33,001 nt of DNA from CALNYS01 sp964639935 (GTDB lineage: Bacteria; Planctomycetota; Phycisphaerae; Phycisphaerales; UBA1924), in the NCBI GenBank assembly GCA_964639935.1, contig CAZXGT010000014.1, positions 1 to 33,001 on the forward strand, read 5' to 3'. The translations under genes were made by a program, and so were the position numbers. Of this stretch, positions 16,574-23,263 are shown in pieces. The notes below the pieces were generated by a model. That model was not told the origin of the DNA, searched no databases, and saw nothing but the letters and a program-made list of their open reading frames with translations. Each line of letters starts with the position of its first letter. Positions within the stretch are counted from its first letter, which is position 1.

Positions 16574-16591
16574 GCAATCACGGAGGATTGC
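16574..16591 (+). promoter_or_regulatory. CsrA-type hairpin over the flagellin 1 ribosome site
   Basis: GCAATC (16574-16579) and GATTGC (16586-16591) pair perfectly, exposing the loop ACGGAG (16580-16585). The loop and its 3' neighbour are the Shine-Dalgarno (GGAGG, 16582-16586) of the flagellin ATG at 16593. Bound CsrA would block ribosome access, as known for hag in Bacillus. Confidence 0.65.
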
Positions 16592-16592
16592 C

Positions 16593-18161
16593 ATGGCAAG
16601 GATCAATTCGAACATCCCCAGTCTGGTCGCTCAGGAGAACCTGCGGCGCGCCAACGACAACCTGGGCCTGAGGCTTGAACGCCTCTCGACGGGCCTTCGG
16701 ATCAACAAGGGCGCCGACGACCCGGCGGGCCTGATCATCTCGGAGCGTCTGCGCTCGGAGATCAAGGGCATCGAGCAGGGGATCAAGAACACGGAGCGTG
16801 CGAGCAACGTCATCGCGACCACGGAGGGCGCCTTGGCGGAGGTCTCGGACCTGCTGAATTCGATCAAATCGCTGGTGGTGGAGGCGTCGAACACGGGCGC
16901 CTTCAGCATCGAGGAGATCCGCGCGAACCAGCGGGCGATCGACTCGGCGGTGGACTCGATCACCCGGATCAGCAACACGTCGTCCTTCGCGGGACTCAAG
17001 CTGCTCAACGGCGAGCTTGGGTACCGGCTTTCGGGCGTTGACGAGTCGAAGATCCTCAAGCAGCAGATCAACGGCGCGAACTTCCTGCAGCGTGAGGACG
17101 TGCAGGTGGACGTGGAGGTCGTGGGGTCGGCGCAGCAGGGGCAGCTGTTCCTGCGGACGGACTTCAGCTCGAACCCGCCTTTCGGCGGGACGGCCGACGG
17201 CGTGCTCGCGAGTTCGGTGTCGGTGGAGATCGCAGGGCCCGAAGGCGTGGACGTGGTGACGTTCGTGTCGGGCCAGACGGTGACGGACATCATCGACGCG
17301 ATCAACGCGCGGTCGGCGAAGACGGGCGTCCAGGCGGAGCTGGCGGGGGGCGACGTGTCCTCCGGCGTTCGGTTCTTCACGAGCGATTTCGGCGCCGGCG
17401 CCCTGGCGTCGGTGAAGAAGCTCTCGGGCGGGGAGGAGTGGGGCACGTACAAGCTGCCCGACAACGCGCCTCCCTCGACGCTTGACTGGACGGACGCGAC
17501 GACGTTCACGGCGGCGGACTCTGATGAGGGCAAGGACGTCGTGGCGCTCGTCAACGGCGCGCTGGCGACGGGCAACGGGCTCGAGCTCTCGCTGCGATCG
17601 AGCGACCTGGACGTGGAGTTCCTGCTCGATGAGACGTTCGCGACGACGGTGGACGCGGCCAACGCGGAGACGTTCCACATCACCGGCGGGGGCGCGCTGT
17701 ATCAGATCGGGCCGAATGTGGAGCCGGCGACGGAGATCAACATCGGGATCCAGTCGGTCGCGGCGAGCCGTCTCGGCGGGACGCTGCTCTCCAACGCGCT
17801 TGGGAACAGCGAGGTTCAGTTCCTGTCGAGCCTGAAGACGGGCGAGTTCAACTCGCTCGAGGCGAGCCGGAACCGGCAGAGCTTCACGGGCGCAAGCCGG
17901 ATTCTGAACAAGGCGATCGACGAGATCGCGACGCTCCGCGGGCGTCTTGGCGCCTTCGAGCGGAACACGCTTCAGACGAACGTCCGTTCGCTTCAGGCGG
18001 GCCTTGAGAACCTGACGGCGGCGGAGTCGACGATTCGCGATGCGGACTTCGCGAAGGAGACGAGCGAGCTGACGCGGGCGCAGGTGCTGACGAGTTCGAG
18101 CACGACGGTGCTGGCGACGGCGAACGCGCAGGCTCAGAACGTGCTGCAGCTGCTCGGATAA
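16593..18161 (+). CDS. Flagellin 1
   Basis: A filament subunit of 522 residues. The N-terminal D0/D1 part (MARINSNIPSLVAQENL, LERLSTGLRINKGADDPAGL) and the C-terminal D1/D0 part (LRGRLGAFERNTLQTNVRSL, STIRDADFAKETSELTRAQVL, ending NVLQLLG) are complete. The middle (about residues 150-425) is the outer domain with one flagellin-IN motif near SGQTVTDIIDAINARSAKTG. It is clearly divergent from flagellins 2 and 3, which resemble each other more. It lies 30 bases after csrA and is probably co-transcribed with it. The start is ATG 16593 with GGAGG in a hairpin loop. Confidence 0.96.
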   Translation: MARINSNIPSLVAQENLRRANDNLGLRLERLSTGLRINKGADDPAGLIISERLRSEIKGIEQGIKNTERASNVIATTEGALAEVSDLLNSIKSLVVEASNTGAFSIEEIRANQRAIDSAVDSITRISNTSSFAGLKLLNGELGYRLSGVDESKILKQQINGANFLQREDVQVDVEVVGSAQQGQLFLRTDFSSNPPFGGTADGVLASSVSVEIAGPEGVDVVTFVSGQTVTDIIDAINARSAKTGVQAELAGGDVSSGVRFFTSDFGAGALASVKKLSGGEEWGTYKLPDNAPPSTLDWTDATTFTAADSDEGKDVVALVNGALATGNGLELSLRSSDLDVEFLLDETFATTVDAANAETFHITGGGALYQIGPNVEPATEINIGIQSVAASRLGGTLLSNALGNSEVQFLSSLKTGEFNSLEASRNRQSFTGASRILNKAIDEIATLRGRLGAFERNTLQTNVRSLQAGLENLTAAESTIRDADFAKETSELTRAQVLTSSSTTVLATANAQAQNVLQLLG

Positions 18162-18169
18162 CGACGCGG

Positions 18170-18189
18170 CGGACGCCCGAGGCGTCCGT
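18170..18189 (+). other. Short perfect hairpin after flagellin 1
   Basis: Perfect 8-bp arms (CGGACGCC and GGCGTCCG) with a 4-base loop lie 8 bases after the flagellin 1 stop, upstream of the true terminator. It may protect the 3' end of the mRNA. Confidence 0.5.
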
Positions 18190-18205
18190 ATAACAATGGC
18201 GACCC

Positions 18206-18241
18206 GCCCCCGGCGCTCCCGAGCGCCCGGGGGCGTTTTCT
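18206..18241 (+). terminator. Terminator of the fliW-csrA-flagellin 1 unit
   Basis: A long GC stem (18206-18219 with 18222-18236, one bulged base) is followed by TTTT. It marks the end of the transcript that carries fliW, csrA and flagellin 1. Confidence 0.8.
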
Positions 18242-18294
18242 GCGCGCGCGGGCGAGAGAGCGAAAAAATGGGGACCGATACGGCGAGCCCAGGT

Positions 18295-18321
18295 TAACTG
18301 ACCCTCCCGGGAAACCGATCA
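18295..18321 (+). promoter_or_regulatory. Sigma-28-like promoter for flagellin 2
   Basis: TAAC (18295-18298), then exactly 15 bases, then ACCGATCA (18314-18321) compares with the consensus TAAA-N15-GCCGATAA: 3 of 4 and 6 of 8 matches at the exact spacing. It lies between the terminator and flagellin 2. The leader of about 160 bases that would result (rest of the 18242-18487 region) holds no gene, only a GCTCGC/GCGAGC inverted repeat at 18425-18446 and the ACGGAG motif. Confidence 0.5.
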
Positions 18322-18471
18322 GACGGACGCTCCTGATGGTTCGGGCTTGACAGCTCGGGGTCGGGGGTCTCGCCGGTCGCCGAGTGTGCGTCGGCGTGGG
18401 AGGGCGCCCGCGATGGATCGCGGCGCTCGCGTCAGCGGAAGCGAGCCCGCGTCAAGCGAGGCCACAAAGTT

Positions 18472-18490
18472 CACGGAGGGTTTCCCTGTG
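18472..18490 (+). promoter_or_regulatory. Possible CsrA-type site with start-codon hairpin at flagellin 2
   Basis: The motif CACGGAGGG (18472-18480) holds the Shine-Dalgarno. It can fold with CCCTGTG (18484-18490), which includes the GTG start codon: GGG with CCC, A with T, a GG bulge, then CAC with GTG. The core ACGGAG is shared with the csrA and flagellin 1 and 3 hairpins, but the short symmetric stem seen there is not preserved. Confidence 0.4.
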
Positions 18491-20023
18491 AGTCGGATCA
18501 ACACGAACGTGCAGTCGCTGATCGCTCAGCGCAACCTGAACAACAACAACCAGACGCTCTCGACGAGCCTCGAGCGTCTCAGCACGGGTCTTCGGATCAA
18601 CCGCGGCGGTGATGATCCGGCGGGTCTGATCGCTTCTGAGAACCTCCGTGCGGAGAAGACGGCTCTGGGAGCGGCGATCTCCAACGCGGAGCGAGCCCAG
18701 CAGGTGGTGAACATCGCCGAGGGTGGTCTTCAGGAGGTCTCGGGCCTGCTCAACGAGCTTGAGGGGCTGATCACCACGACGGCGAACGACGCCGGTCTGT
18801 CTGAGGAGGAGAAGGAGGCGAACCAGCTTCAGGTCGACTCGATCCTTCAGACGATCGACCGCGTGGCGGGCGCCACGAGCTTCCAGGGGACGCGTCTTCT
18901 CAACGGCAACCTGGACTACACGGTGGAGAGCGTGGACGCCGCGGTGTCTGACTTCCAGGTCAACGGGGCGAAGCTCGGCTTCGGGGACACGCGCGACGTC
19001 GAGGTTCTGGTGACGCAGTCGGCGCAGGTCGCCGGCTTCGCGCTGTCCTTCGGCGGGACCAACCTCGATCTCGGCGGCGCGGGCGACACGTTCGTGGTCG
19101 AGATCGGCGGCGCGCTGGGTTCTCGCGAGCTGTCGTTCGCTTCGGGCACGACGCTCAACTCGATCCGTGACGCGATCAACACGTTCTCTGACGTGACGGG
19201 CGTCGAGGCGACCGTCTCGGCGACCGGCGTCGTGCTCAACTCGACCGAGTTCGGCTCGTCCGAGTCGGTGTCGGTGAAGGTGGTCGACGACGGCAACATC
19301 GCGGTCGCGAACTCGGGCATCTACAACCTCTCGAGCACGGACACGAACACGGCGAACACGACGATTGCGAGCACCTTCGCGGCCGCTTCGAACCCGCTGA
19401 AGGATCTCGGTCAGGACGTCGGCGCGGTGATCAACGGCATCACGGCGGTGACGGACGGCACGAGGGCCTCGATCAACACCGACTTCCTCTCGGTCGAGGT
19501 GGATCTCGAGTCCGGCGGCACGGGCACGAACTCGCAGAACCTCGGTTCGATCGACGCCTTCACGATCACGGGCGGCGGCGCCGACTTCCAGCTCGCGGGC
19601 CTTGTGGACATCGCGGGCAAGGTGAGCCTCGGCGTGGGCAACGTGGCGGCTCGCGAGATCGGTCGGACGACCAACTCGGACGGGACGGTGTTCAACCTCG
19701 CGGACCTGGGCGCGGGCAAGACCCTGAACCTGGTCGACGGCGATCTGGATACGGCTCAGAAGGCGGTCCGCGGCGCGATCAGCGAGATCTCGACGCTCCG
19801 CGGTCGTCTGGGTTCGTTCCAGCAGAACACGATCGGCGCGACGATCCGGAGCCTGGGCGTCTCGCTTGAGAACACGACGGCGGCCGAGTCGGCGATCCGC
19901 GACACGGACTTCGCGAAGGAGTCGGCGGAGCTGACGCGCGGCCAGATCCTGGTCTCGGCGGCGACCTCGACCCTGTCGATCGCCAACAGCCAGCCGCAGA
20001 ACGTGCTCTCGCTTCTCGGCTAA
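18488..20023 (+). CDS. Flagellin 2
   Basis: A filament subunit of 511 residues. D0/D1 ends are complete: SRINTNVQSLIAQRNL and LERLSTGLRINRGGDDPAGL at the start, SAIRDTDFAKESAELTRGQIL and NVLSLLG at the end. The outer domain carries the flagellin-IN motif SFASGTTLNSIRDAINTF. It is most like flagellin 3, with long stretches of almost identical DNA near both ends. The GTG at 18488 is chosen because GGAGGG (18475-18480) is 7 bases upstream and the product then starts at the usual flagellin N-terminus. More C-ending codons than the neighbouring flagellar genes suggest high expression. It has its own terminator and a sigma-28-like promoter, so it is a separate unit. Confidence 0.96.
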   Translation: MSRINTNVQSLIAQRNLNNNNQTLSTSLERLSTGLRINRGGDDPAGLIASENLRAEKTALGAAISNAERAQQVVNIAEGGLQEVSGLLNELEGLITTTANDAGLSEEEKEANQLQVDSILQTIDRVAGATSFQGTRLLNGNLDYTVESVDAAVSDFQVNGAKLGFGDTRDVEVLVTQSAQVAGFALSFGGTNLDLGGAGDTFVVEIGGALGSRELSFASGTTLNSIRDAINTFSDVTGVEATVSATGVVLNSTEFGSSESVSVKVVDDGNIAVANSGIYNLSSTDTNTANTTIASTFAAASNPLKDLGQDVGAVINGITAVTDGTRASINTDFLSVEVDLESGGTGTNSQNLGSIDAFTITGGGADFQLAGLVDIAGKVSLGVGNVAAREIGRTTNSDGTVFNLADLGAGKTLNLVDGDLDTAQKAVRGAISEISTLRGRLGSFQQNTIGATIRSLGVSLENTTAAESAIRDTDFAKESAELTRGQILVSAATSTLSIANSQPQNVLSLLG

Positions 20024-20052
20024 GAGCTGAGCGACAATCCGATGTGAACTCG

Positions 20053-20083
20053 CGCCCCCGGGGGTTTCTCCGGGGGCGTTTTT
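20053..20083 (+). terminator. Terminator after flagellin 2
   Basis: Perfect 9-bp arms CGCCCCCGG (20053-20061) and CCGGGGGCG (20070-20078) are followed by TTTTT (20079-20083). A textbook Rho-independent terminator. Confidence 0.88.
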
Positions 20084-20189
20084 GTGCGCGCGGGGCGTGC
20101 GGCGGATTCGGGCGGCGGGGTGATCGGATGTCCGAAAAAGGACGTGGTGGCGAAGGGCGCCGCCGCAGGACGCCGAGGAGGGGTTCATC

Positions 20190-21317
20190 ATGAGTCGGAT
20201 CGATCAGAGCAGCGTTTCGTTCCTTCAGCAGCGGACTGCGAGCGTGCGGGGAGACGCGAGCCCTGAGGCGCCGGCGGTGTTTCGGGTGCGTGGCGCGGAG
20301 GACGGCGCGGCGGTCCCGGGCGCTCTCGGCGAGGTGGGGGCGCTGCTCGCGGAGCTCGATGAGGCTGCGAGGGCGTCGGCGAGCGAGACCTCCCCGGCCA
20401 AAGAGCGTGCGGCGGAGCAGCGGCGCCTTGACGAGATCCTTCGGATGATCGATGGGATCGCCGGGGCTGGGAGCTTCGACGGGACGCGGGCGATCAACCG
20501 TGTCGGCGGATACGAGACGACGAACGTGAGCGCGGACGTCGAGCGGTTCAACGTGTATGACGCGGCGATTCCCGAAGGCGGCTCGCTCGATGTTGAGGTC
20601 GAGGTGACGCAGTCGGCGCAGGCGGGCGGGTTCTTCCTGTCGTTCGGCCAGGCGTCGCTTGATCTGGCTGGGGCGGGCGAGACGTTCGTGATTGAGCTCG
20701 GCGGCAACGTTGGGAGCGACCGGCTGTCGTTTGCGTCTGGCACGACGATCGAGTCAATCGCCGCGGCGATCAATGTTCGGGGTGACTTGAACGGTCTTGA
20801 AGCGCGGGCGTCGGGGACGGGCGTGCGGATCGTCTCGCGTGAGCTTGGGTCGGAGGCGTTCGCGTCGGTTCGAGTTCTCGATGACGGCGGCTTCGGGGGC
20901 GCGAGCGGCGGGGTCTATGGCCTGCGGGTGGAAGACGCGAACGCGGCTGGTTCGGAGCGTCTTGCGCCCTTTGAGGGGGCGACGGAGACGCTGGAGGACT
21001 TCGGGCAGGACGTGGCGGGGACGATCAACGGCGTTTTGGCGGTCGGGCGGGGCGCGGGGCTGAGTGTGGACTCGGAAGGGCTGACGGCGCGGGTGTTGCT
21101 TGGCGTTGGCGAGGCGTCGGGGGCGGCGAACGCGCAGACGGTCGGGTCGTTCACGGCGCTGACGATCGGCGGCGGGTCGGGCGCGGAGCTGCTCGAGTCG
21201 CTCGCGGCGGGGGCGCGGGAGCGGATCCTGTCGCTCGCGGCGCGGTCGGGGGTGGCGATCGACGAGCGTCGAGCGGAGCGGGTGTTGTCGCTGCTCGATG
21301 CGGCGCGGAGAACTTGA
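20190..21317 (+). CDS. Flagellin-like protein lacking the D0 polymerisation domains
   Basis: A 375-residue paralogue of the neighbouring flagellins that keeps mainly the outer domain. Residues about 45-115 match the second D1 helix and GTR loop of flagellin 2 (EVGALLAELDEA, ILRMIDGIAGAGSFDGTR), and about 130-330 match its outer domain, including the flagellin-IN motif SFASGTTIESIAAAIN. The N-terminal heptad with the LERLSTGLRIN motif is missing, replaced by a short Ala/Pro-rich stretch. The C-terminal D1/D0 part is replaced by an unrelated 40-residue helix ending RVLSLLDAARRT. It should not polymerise like a normal flagellin. It has a good ribosome site (GGAGGGG, 6 bases before the ATG), an intact frame and its own terminator, so it looks like a real gene rather than debris. 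Confidence 0.8.
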   Translation: MSRIDQSSVSFLQQRTASVRGDASPEAPAVFRVRGAEDGAAVPGALGEVGALLAELDEAARASASETSPAKERAAEQRRLDEILRMIDGIAGAGSFDGTRAINRVGGYETTNVSADVERFNVYDAAIPEGGSLDVEVEVTQSAQAGGFFLSFGQASLDLAGAGETFVIELGGNVGSDRLSFASGTTIESIAAAINVRGDLNGLEARASGTGVRIVSRELGSEAFASVRVLDDGGFGGASGGVYGLRVEDANAAGSERLAPFEGATETLEDFGQDVAGTINGVLAVGRGAGLSVDSEGLTARVLLGVGEASGAANAQTVGSFTALTIGGGSGAELLESLAAGARERILSLAARSGVAIDERRAERVLSLLDAARRT

Positions 21318-21326
21318 GGCGGACGT

Positions 21327-21345
21327 TCACGGCTCGCAGCCGTGA
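21327..21345. repeat. Tip-deleted copy of the REP-like hairpin
   Basis: Perfect 8-bp arms TCACGGCT and AGCCGTGA with a 3-base loop. The sequence is identical to the stem of the 4897-4927 arm with 9 apical bases missing (CACGGCTCG joined to CAGCCGTGA). Confidence 0.6.
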
Positions 21346-21364
21346 GCGGTGAGGTCCGAGAACT

Positions 21365-21399
21365 CGCCTCTACGGGGCTATCCGTAGGGGCGTTTTTTT
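21365..21399 (+). terminator. Terminator after the flagellin-like gene
   Basis: An 11-bp stem (21365-21375 with 21382-21392, one G-T pair) is followed by seven T (21393-21399). The rest of the 294-base gap before flagellin 3 holds a GCCGT/ACGGC repeat (21426-21440) and no convincing promoter. Confidence 0.88.
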
Positions 21400-21593
21400 G
21401 CGCGCTCTTCGCTTGCGTCCTATAAGCCGTAGCTCACGGCTCGTCGGAGACCGTGGCTCGCTGGATTCCCAACAGAGGGCCGAAACAGGGGCTCGCCGGG
21501 ACGCGTTGGTTCCCGGCCGTTGCGGCGCGGGCGTGAGACACCCGTTCGCGGCGTCGGAACATCACTTCCGGGCGCGAGGCGTCCGGGCTCTGC

Positions 21594-21607
21594 GATCACG
21601 GAGGATC
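21594..21607 (+). promoter_or_regulatory. CsrA-type hairpin over the flagellin 3 ribosome site
   Basis: GATC (21594-21597) pairs with GATC (21604-21607) around the loop ACGGAG (21598-21603), which contains the Shine-Dalgarno of the ATG at 21612. It has the same loop as at csrA and flagellin 1 with a different stem sequence, so the fold rather than the bases is conserved. Confidence 0.6.
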
Positions 21608-21611
21608 AACC

Positions 21612-23153
21612 ATGAGCCGCATCCAATCGAACGTGCAGTCGCTGATCGCTCAGCGGGTGCTTGGCCGGAACAACAGTCAGCTCTCGCTCTCGCTTGAGCG
21701 GCTGAGCACGGGCTTTCGCATCAACCGGGGGGCCGACGACCCGGCGGGTCTGATCGCCTCGGAGAATCTGCGGGCCGAGAAGACGGCGATCGACGCGGCG
21801 ATCTCGAACGCGGAGCGGGCCGAGCAGGTGGTGAACATCGCCGAGGGGGGCCTGCAGGAGATCAGCTCGCTCCTGAATCAGCTGGAGGGGCTGGTCACGT
21901 CCACGGCGAACGAGGCGGGACTCTCGGCCGAGGAGCGGCAGGCGAACCAGCAGCAGGTGGACTCGATTCTCCAGACGATCGACCGGATCGCGGGTTCGAC
22001 GAGCTTTCAGGGCTCGCGGCTGCTCAACGGGAACCTTGATTACAACACGACGGCGGTGAGCGCGGAGGTGAGCGAGTTCAGCGTGTTCGGCGCGAAGATC
22101 GCGGACAACCAGTCGCTCGACGTCGAGGTGATCGTGACGAACTCGGCGCAGGTCGGGGGGTATTTCCTGTCCTTCGGCGGGACAACGCTCGACCTTGGGG
22201 GCGGCACCGAGCAGTTTGTGATTGAGGTGGCGGGCTCGATCGGTTCCCGGCAGCTCTCGTTCGCTTCGACGACGTCGCTGACCTCGATCCGCGACGCGAT
22301 CAACTCCTTCACGGAGGTGACGGGTGTGACGGCGTCGGTGTCGGCGACGGGGATCCGGCTGGTTTCGAGCGAGCTCGGGTCGGATCAGTTCGTGTCGGTG
22401 CAGGTGGCCAACGACGGCGGGATCGCGCCGGCGGACGCGGGGATCTACAACCTCTCGTCGACCGACACGAACACGGCGAACACGACGCGTCTGAGCACCT
22501 ACGCGAACGCGATCAACCGCGTGACGGACAGCGGGCAGGACGTGGCGGCGACGATCAACGGGATCGTGGCGGTGGGTCGCGGGGCCGTGGCGAGCATCAA
22601 CACGGACTTCCTTTCAACGCGGATCCGCCTGACCGACGGGTCGGCGGGCTCAGGCGGGAACGCGCAGACGCTCGGTTCGGTGGCGGCGTTCACGATCACG
22701 GGGGGCGGGGCGGACTTCCAGCTGGCGCCGAACGTGGACATCGCGGGGAAGGTTGGCGTCGGGATTCAGAACGTGGCGGCGCGGAGCCTGGGCCGGGCGG
22801 TGGACTCGAGCGGGAGCGTGTTCCGCCTGGCGGATCTGGCGGCGGGCAAGTCGCTGAACGCCGAGGACGGGGACCTGGTGACGGCGCAGAAGTCGGTTCG
22901 GCAGGCGATCAAGGACGTGTCGTCGCTTCGGGGTCGTCTGGGCTCGTTCCAGCAGAACACGATCGGGGCGACGATCCGGAGCCTGGCGGTGTCGTTTGAG
23001 AACACGACGGCGGCTGAGAGCGCGATCCGCGACACGGACTTCGCGAAGGAGTCGGCGGAGCTGACGCGCTCGCAGATTCTGGTTTCGGCGGCGACGTCGA
23101 CGCTCGCGATCGCGAACTCGCAGCCTCAGTCGGTGCTGCAGCTGCTCGGGTGA
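21612..23153 (+). CDS. Flagellin 3
   Basis: A filament subunit of 513 residues with intact ends (SRIQSNVQSLIAQRVL, LERLSTGFRINRGADDPAGL; SAIRDTDFAKESAELTRSQIL, SVLQLLG). The outer domain follows flagellin 2 almost collinearly, with the flagellin-IN motif SFASTTSLTSIRDAIN and the repeated block IYNLSSTDTNTANTT shared with flagellin 2. The C-terminal 100 codons are nearly identical to flagellin 2 at the DNA level, with differences mostly at third positions. ATG 21612 has GGAGG inside a CsrA-like hairpin loop. Its own terminator follows at 23230. Confidence 0.96.
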   Translation: MSRIQSNVQSLIAQRVLGRNNSQLSLSLERLSTGFRINRGADDPAGLIASENLRAEKTAIDAAISNAERAEQVVNIAEGGLQEISSLLNQLEGLVTSTANEAGLSAEERQANQQQVDSILQTIDRIAGSTSFQGSRLLNGNLDYNTTAVSAEVSEFSVFGAKIADNQSLDVEVIVTNSAQVGGYFLSFGGTTLDLGGGTEQFVIEVAGSIGSRQLSFASTTSLTSIRDAINSFTEVTGVTASVSATGIRLVSSELGSDQFVSVQVANDGGIAPADAGIYNLSSTDTNTANTTRLSTYANAINRVTDSGQDVAATINGIVAVGRGAVASINTDFLSTRIRLTDGSAGSGGNAQTLGSVAAFTITGGGADFQLAPNVDIAGKVGVGIQNVAARSLGRAVDSSGSVFRLADLAAGKSLNAEDGDLVTAQKSVRQAIKDVSSLRGRLGSFQQNTIGATIRSLAVSFENTTAAESAIRDTDFAKESAELTRSQILVSAATSTLAIANSQPQSVLQLLG

Positions 23154-23229
23154 TCGGAGCTGATGACGGCGAGGCCCTGAGCGTTCACGGTCCGTTCCAA
23201 CCTGATCCTCGTTGGTTCGGGTTCGTCTC

Positions 23230-23261
23230 AAGCCCCGGCTCTTCGGAGTCGGGGCTTTTTT
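23230..23261 (+). terminator. Terminator after flagellin 3 with UUCG loop
   Basis: A 12-base stem (23230-23241 with 23246-23257, one G-T pair) is closed by a stable C(TTCG)G tetraloop and followed by six T. It ends two bases before the stop of the convergent pgi gene. Confidence 0.9.
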
Positions 23262-23263
23262 CG

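Noticed and set aside
16578..17678. Long antisense frames opposite the flagellins and flagellar genes (also 18452-20191, 12092-13351, 13405-15111)
   Set aside because: Arg/His/Pro-rich products with no family features; they are shadows of high-GC coding on the other strand.
18274..18281. ACCGATAC as a sigma-28 -10 box
   Set aside because: No TAAA-like -35 at 15 bases upstream; the site at 18295-18321 fits better.
18347..18352. Perfect TTGACA before flagellin 2
   Set aside because: No -10 box at 16-18 bases; the sigma-28-like site nearby is a better candidate.
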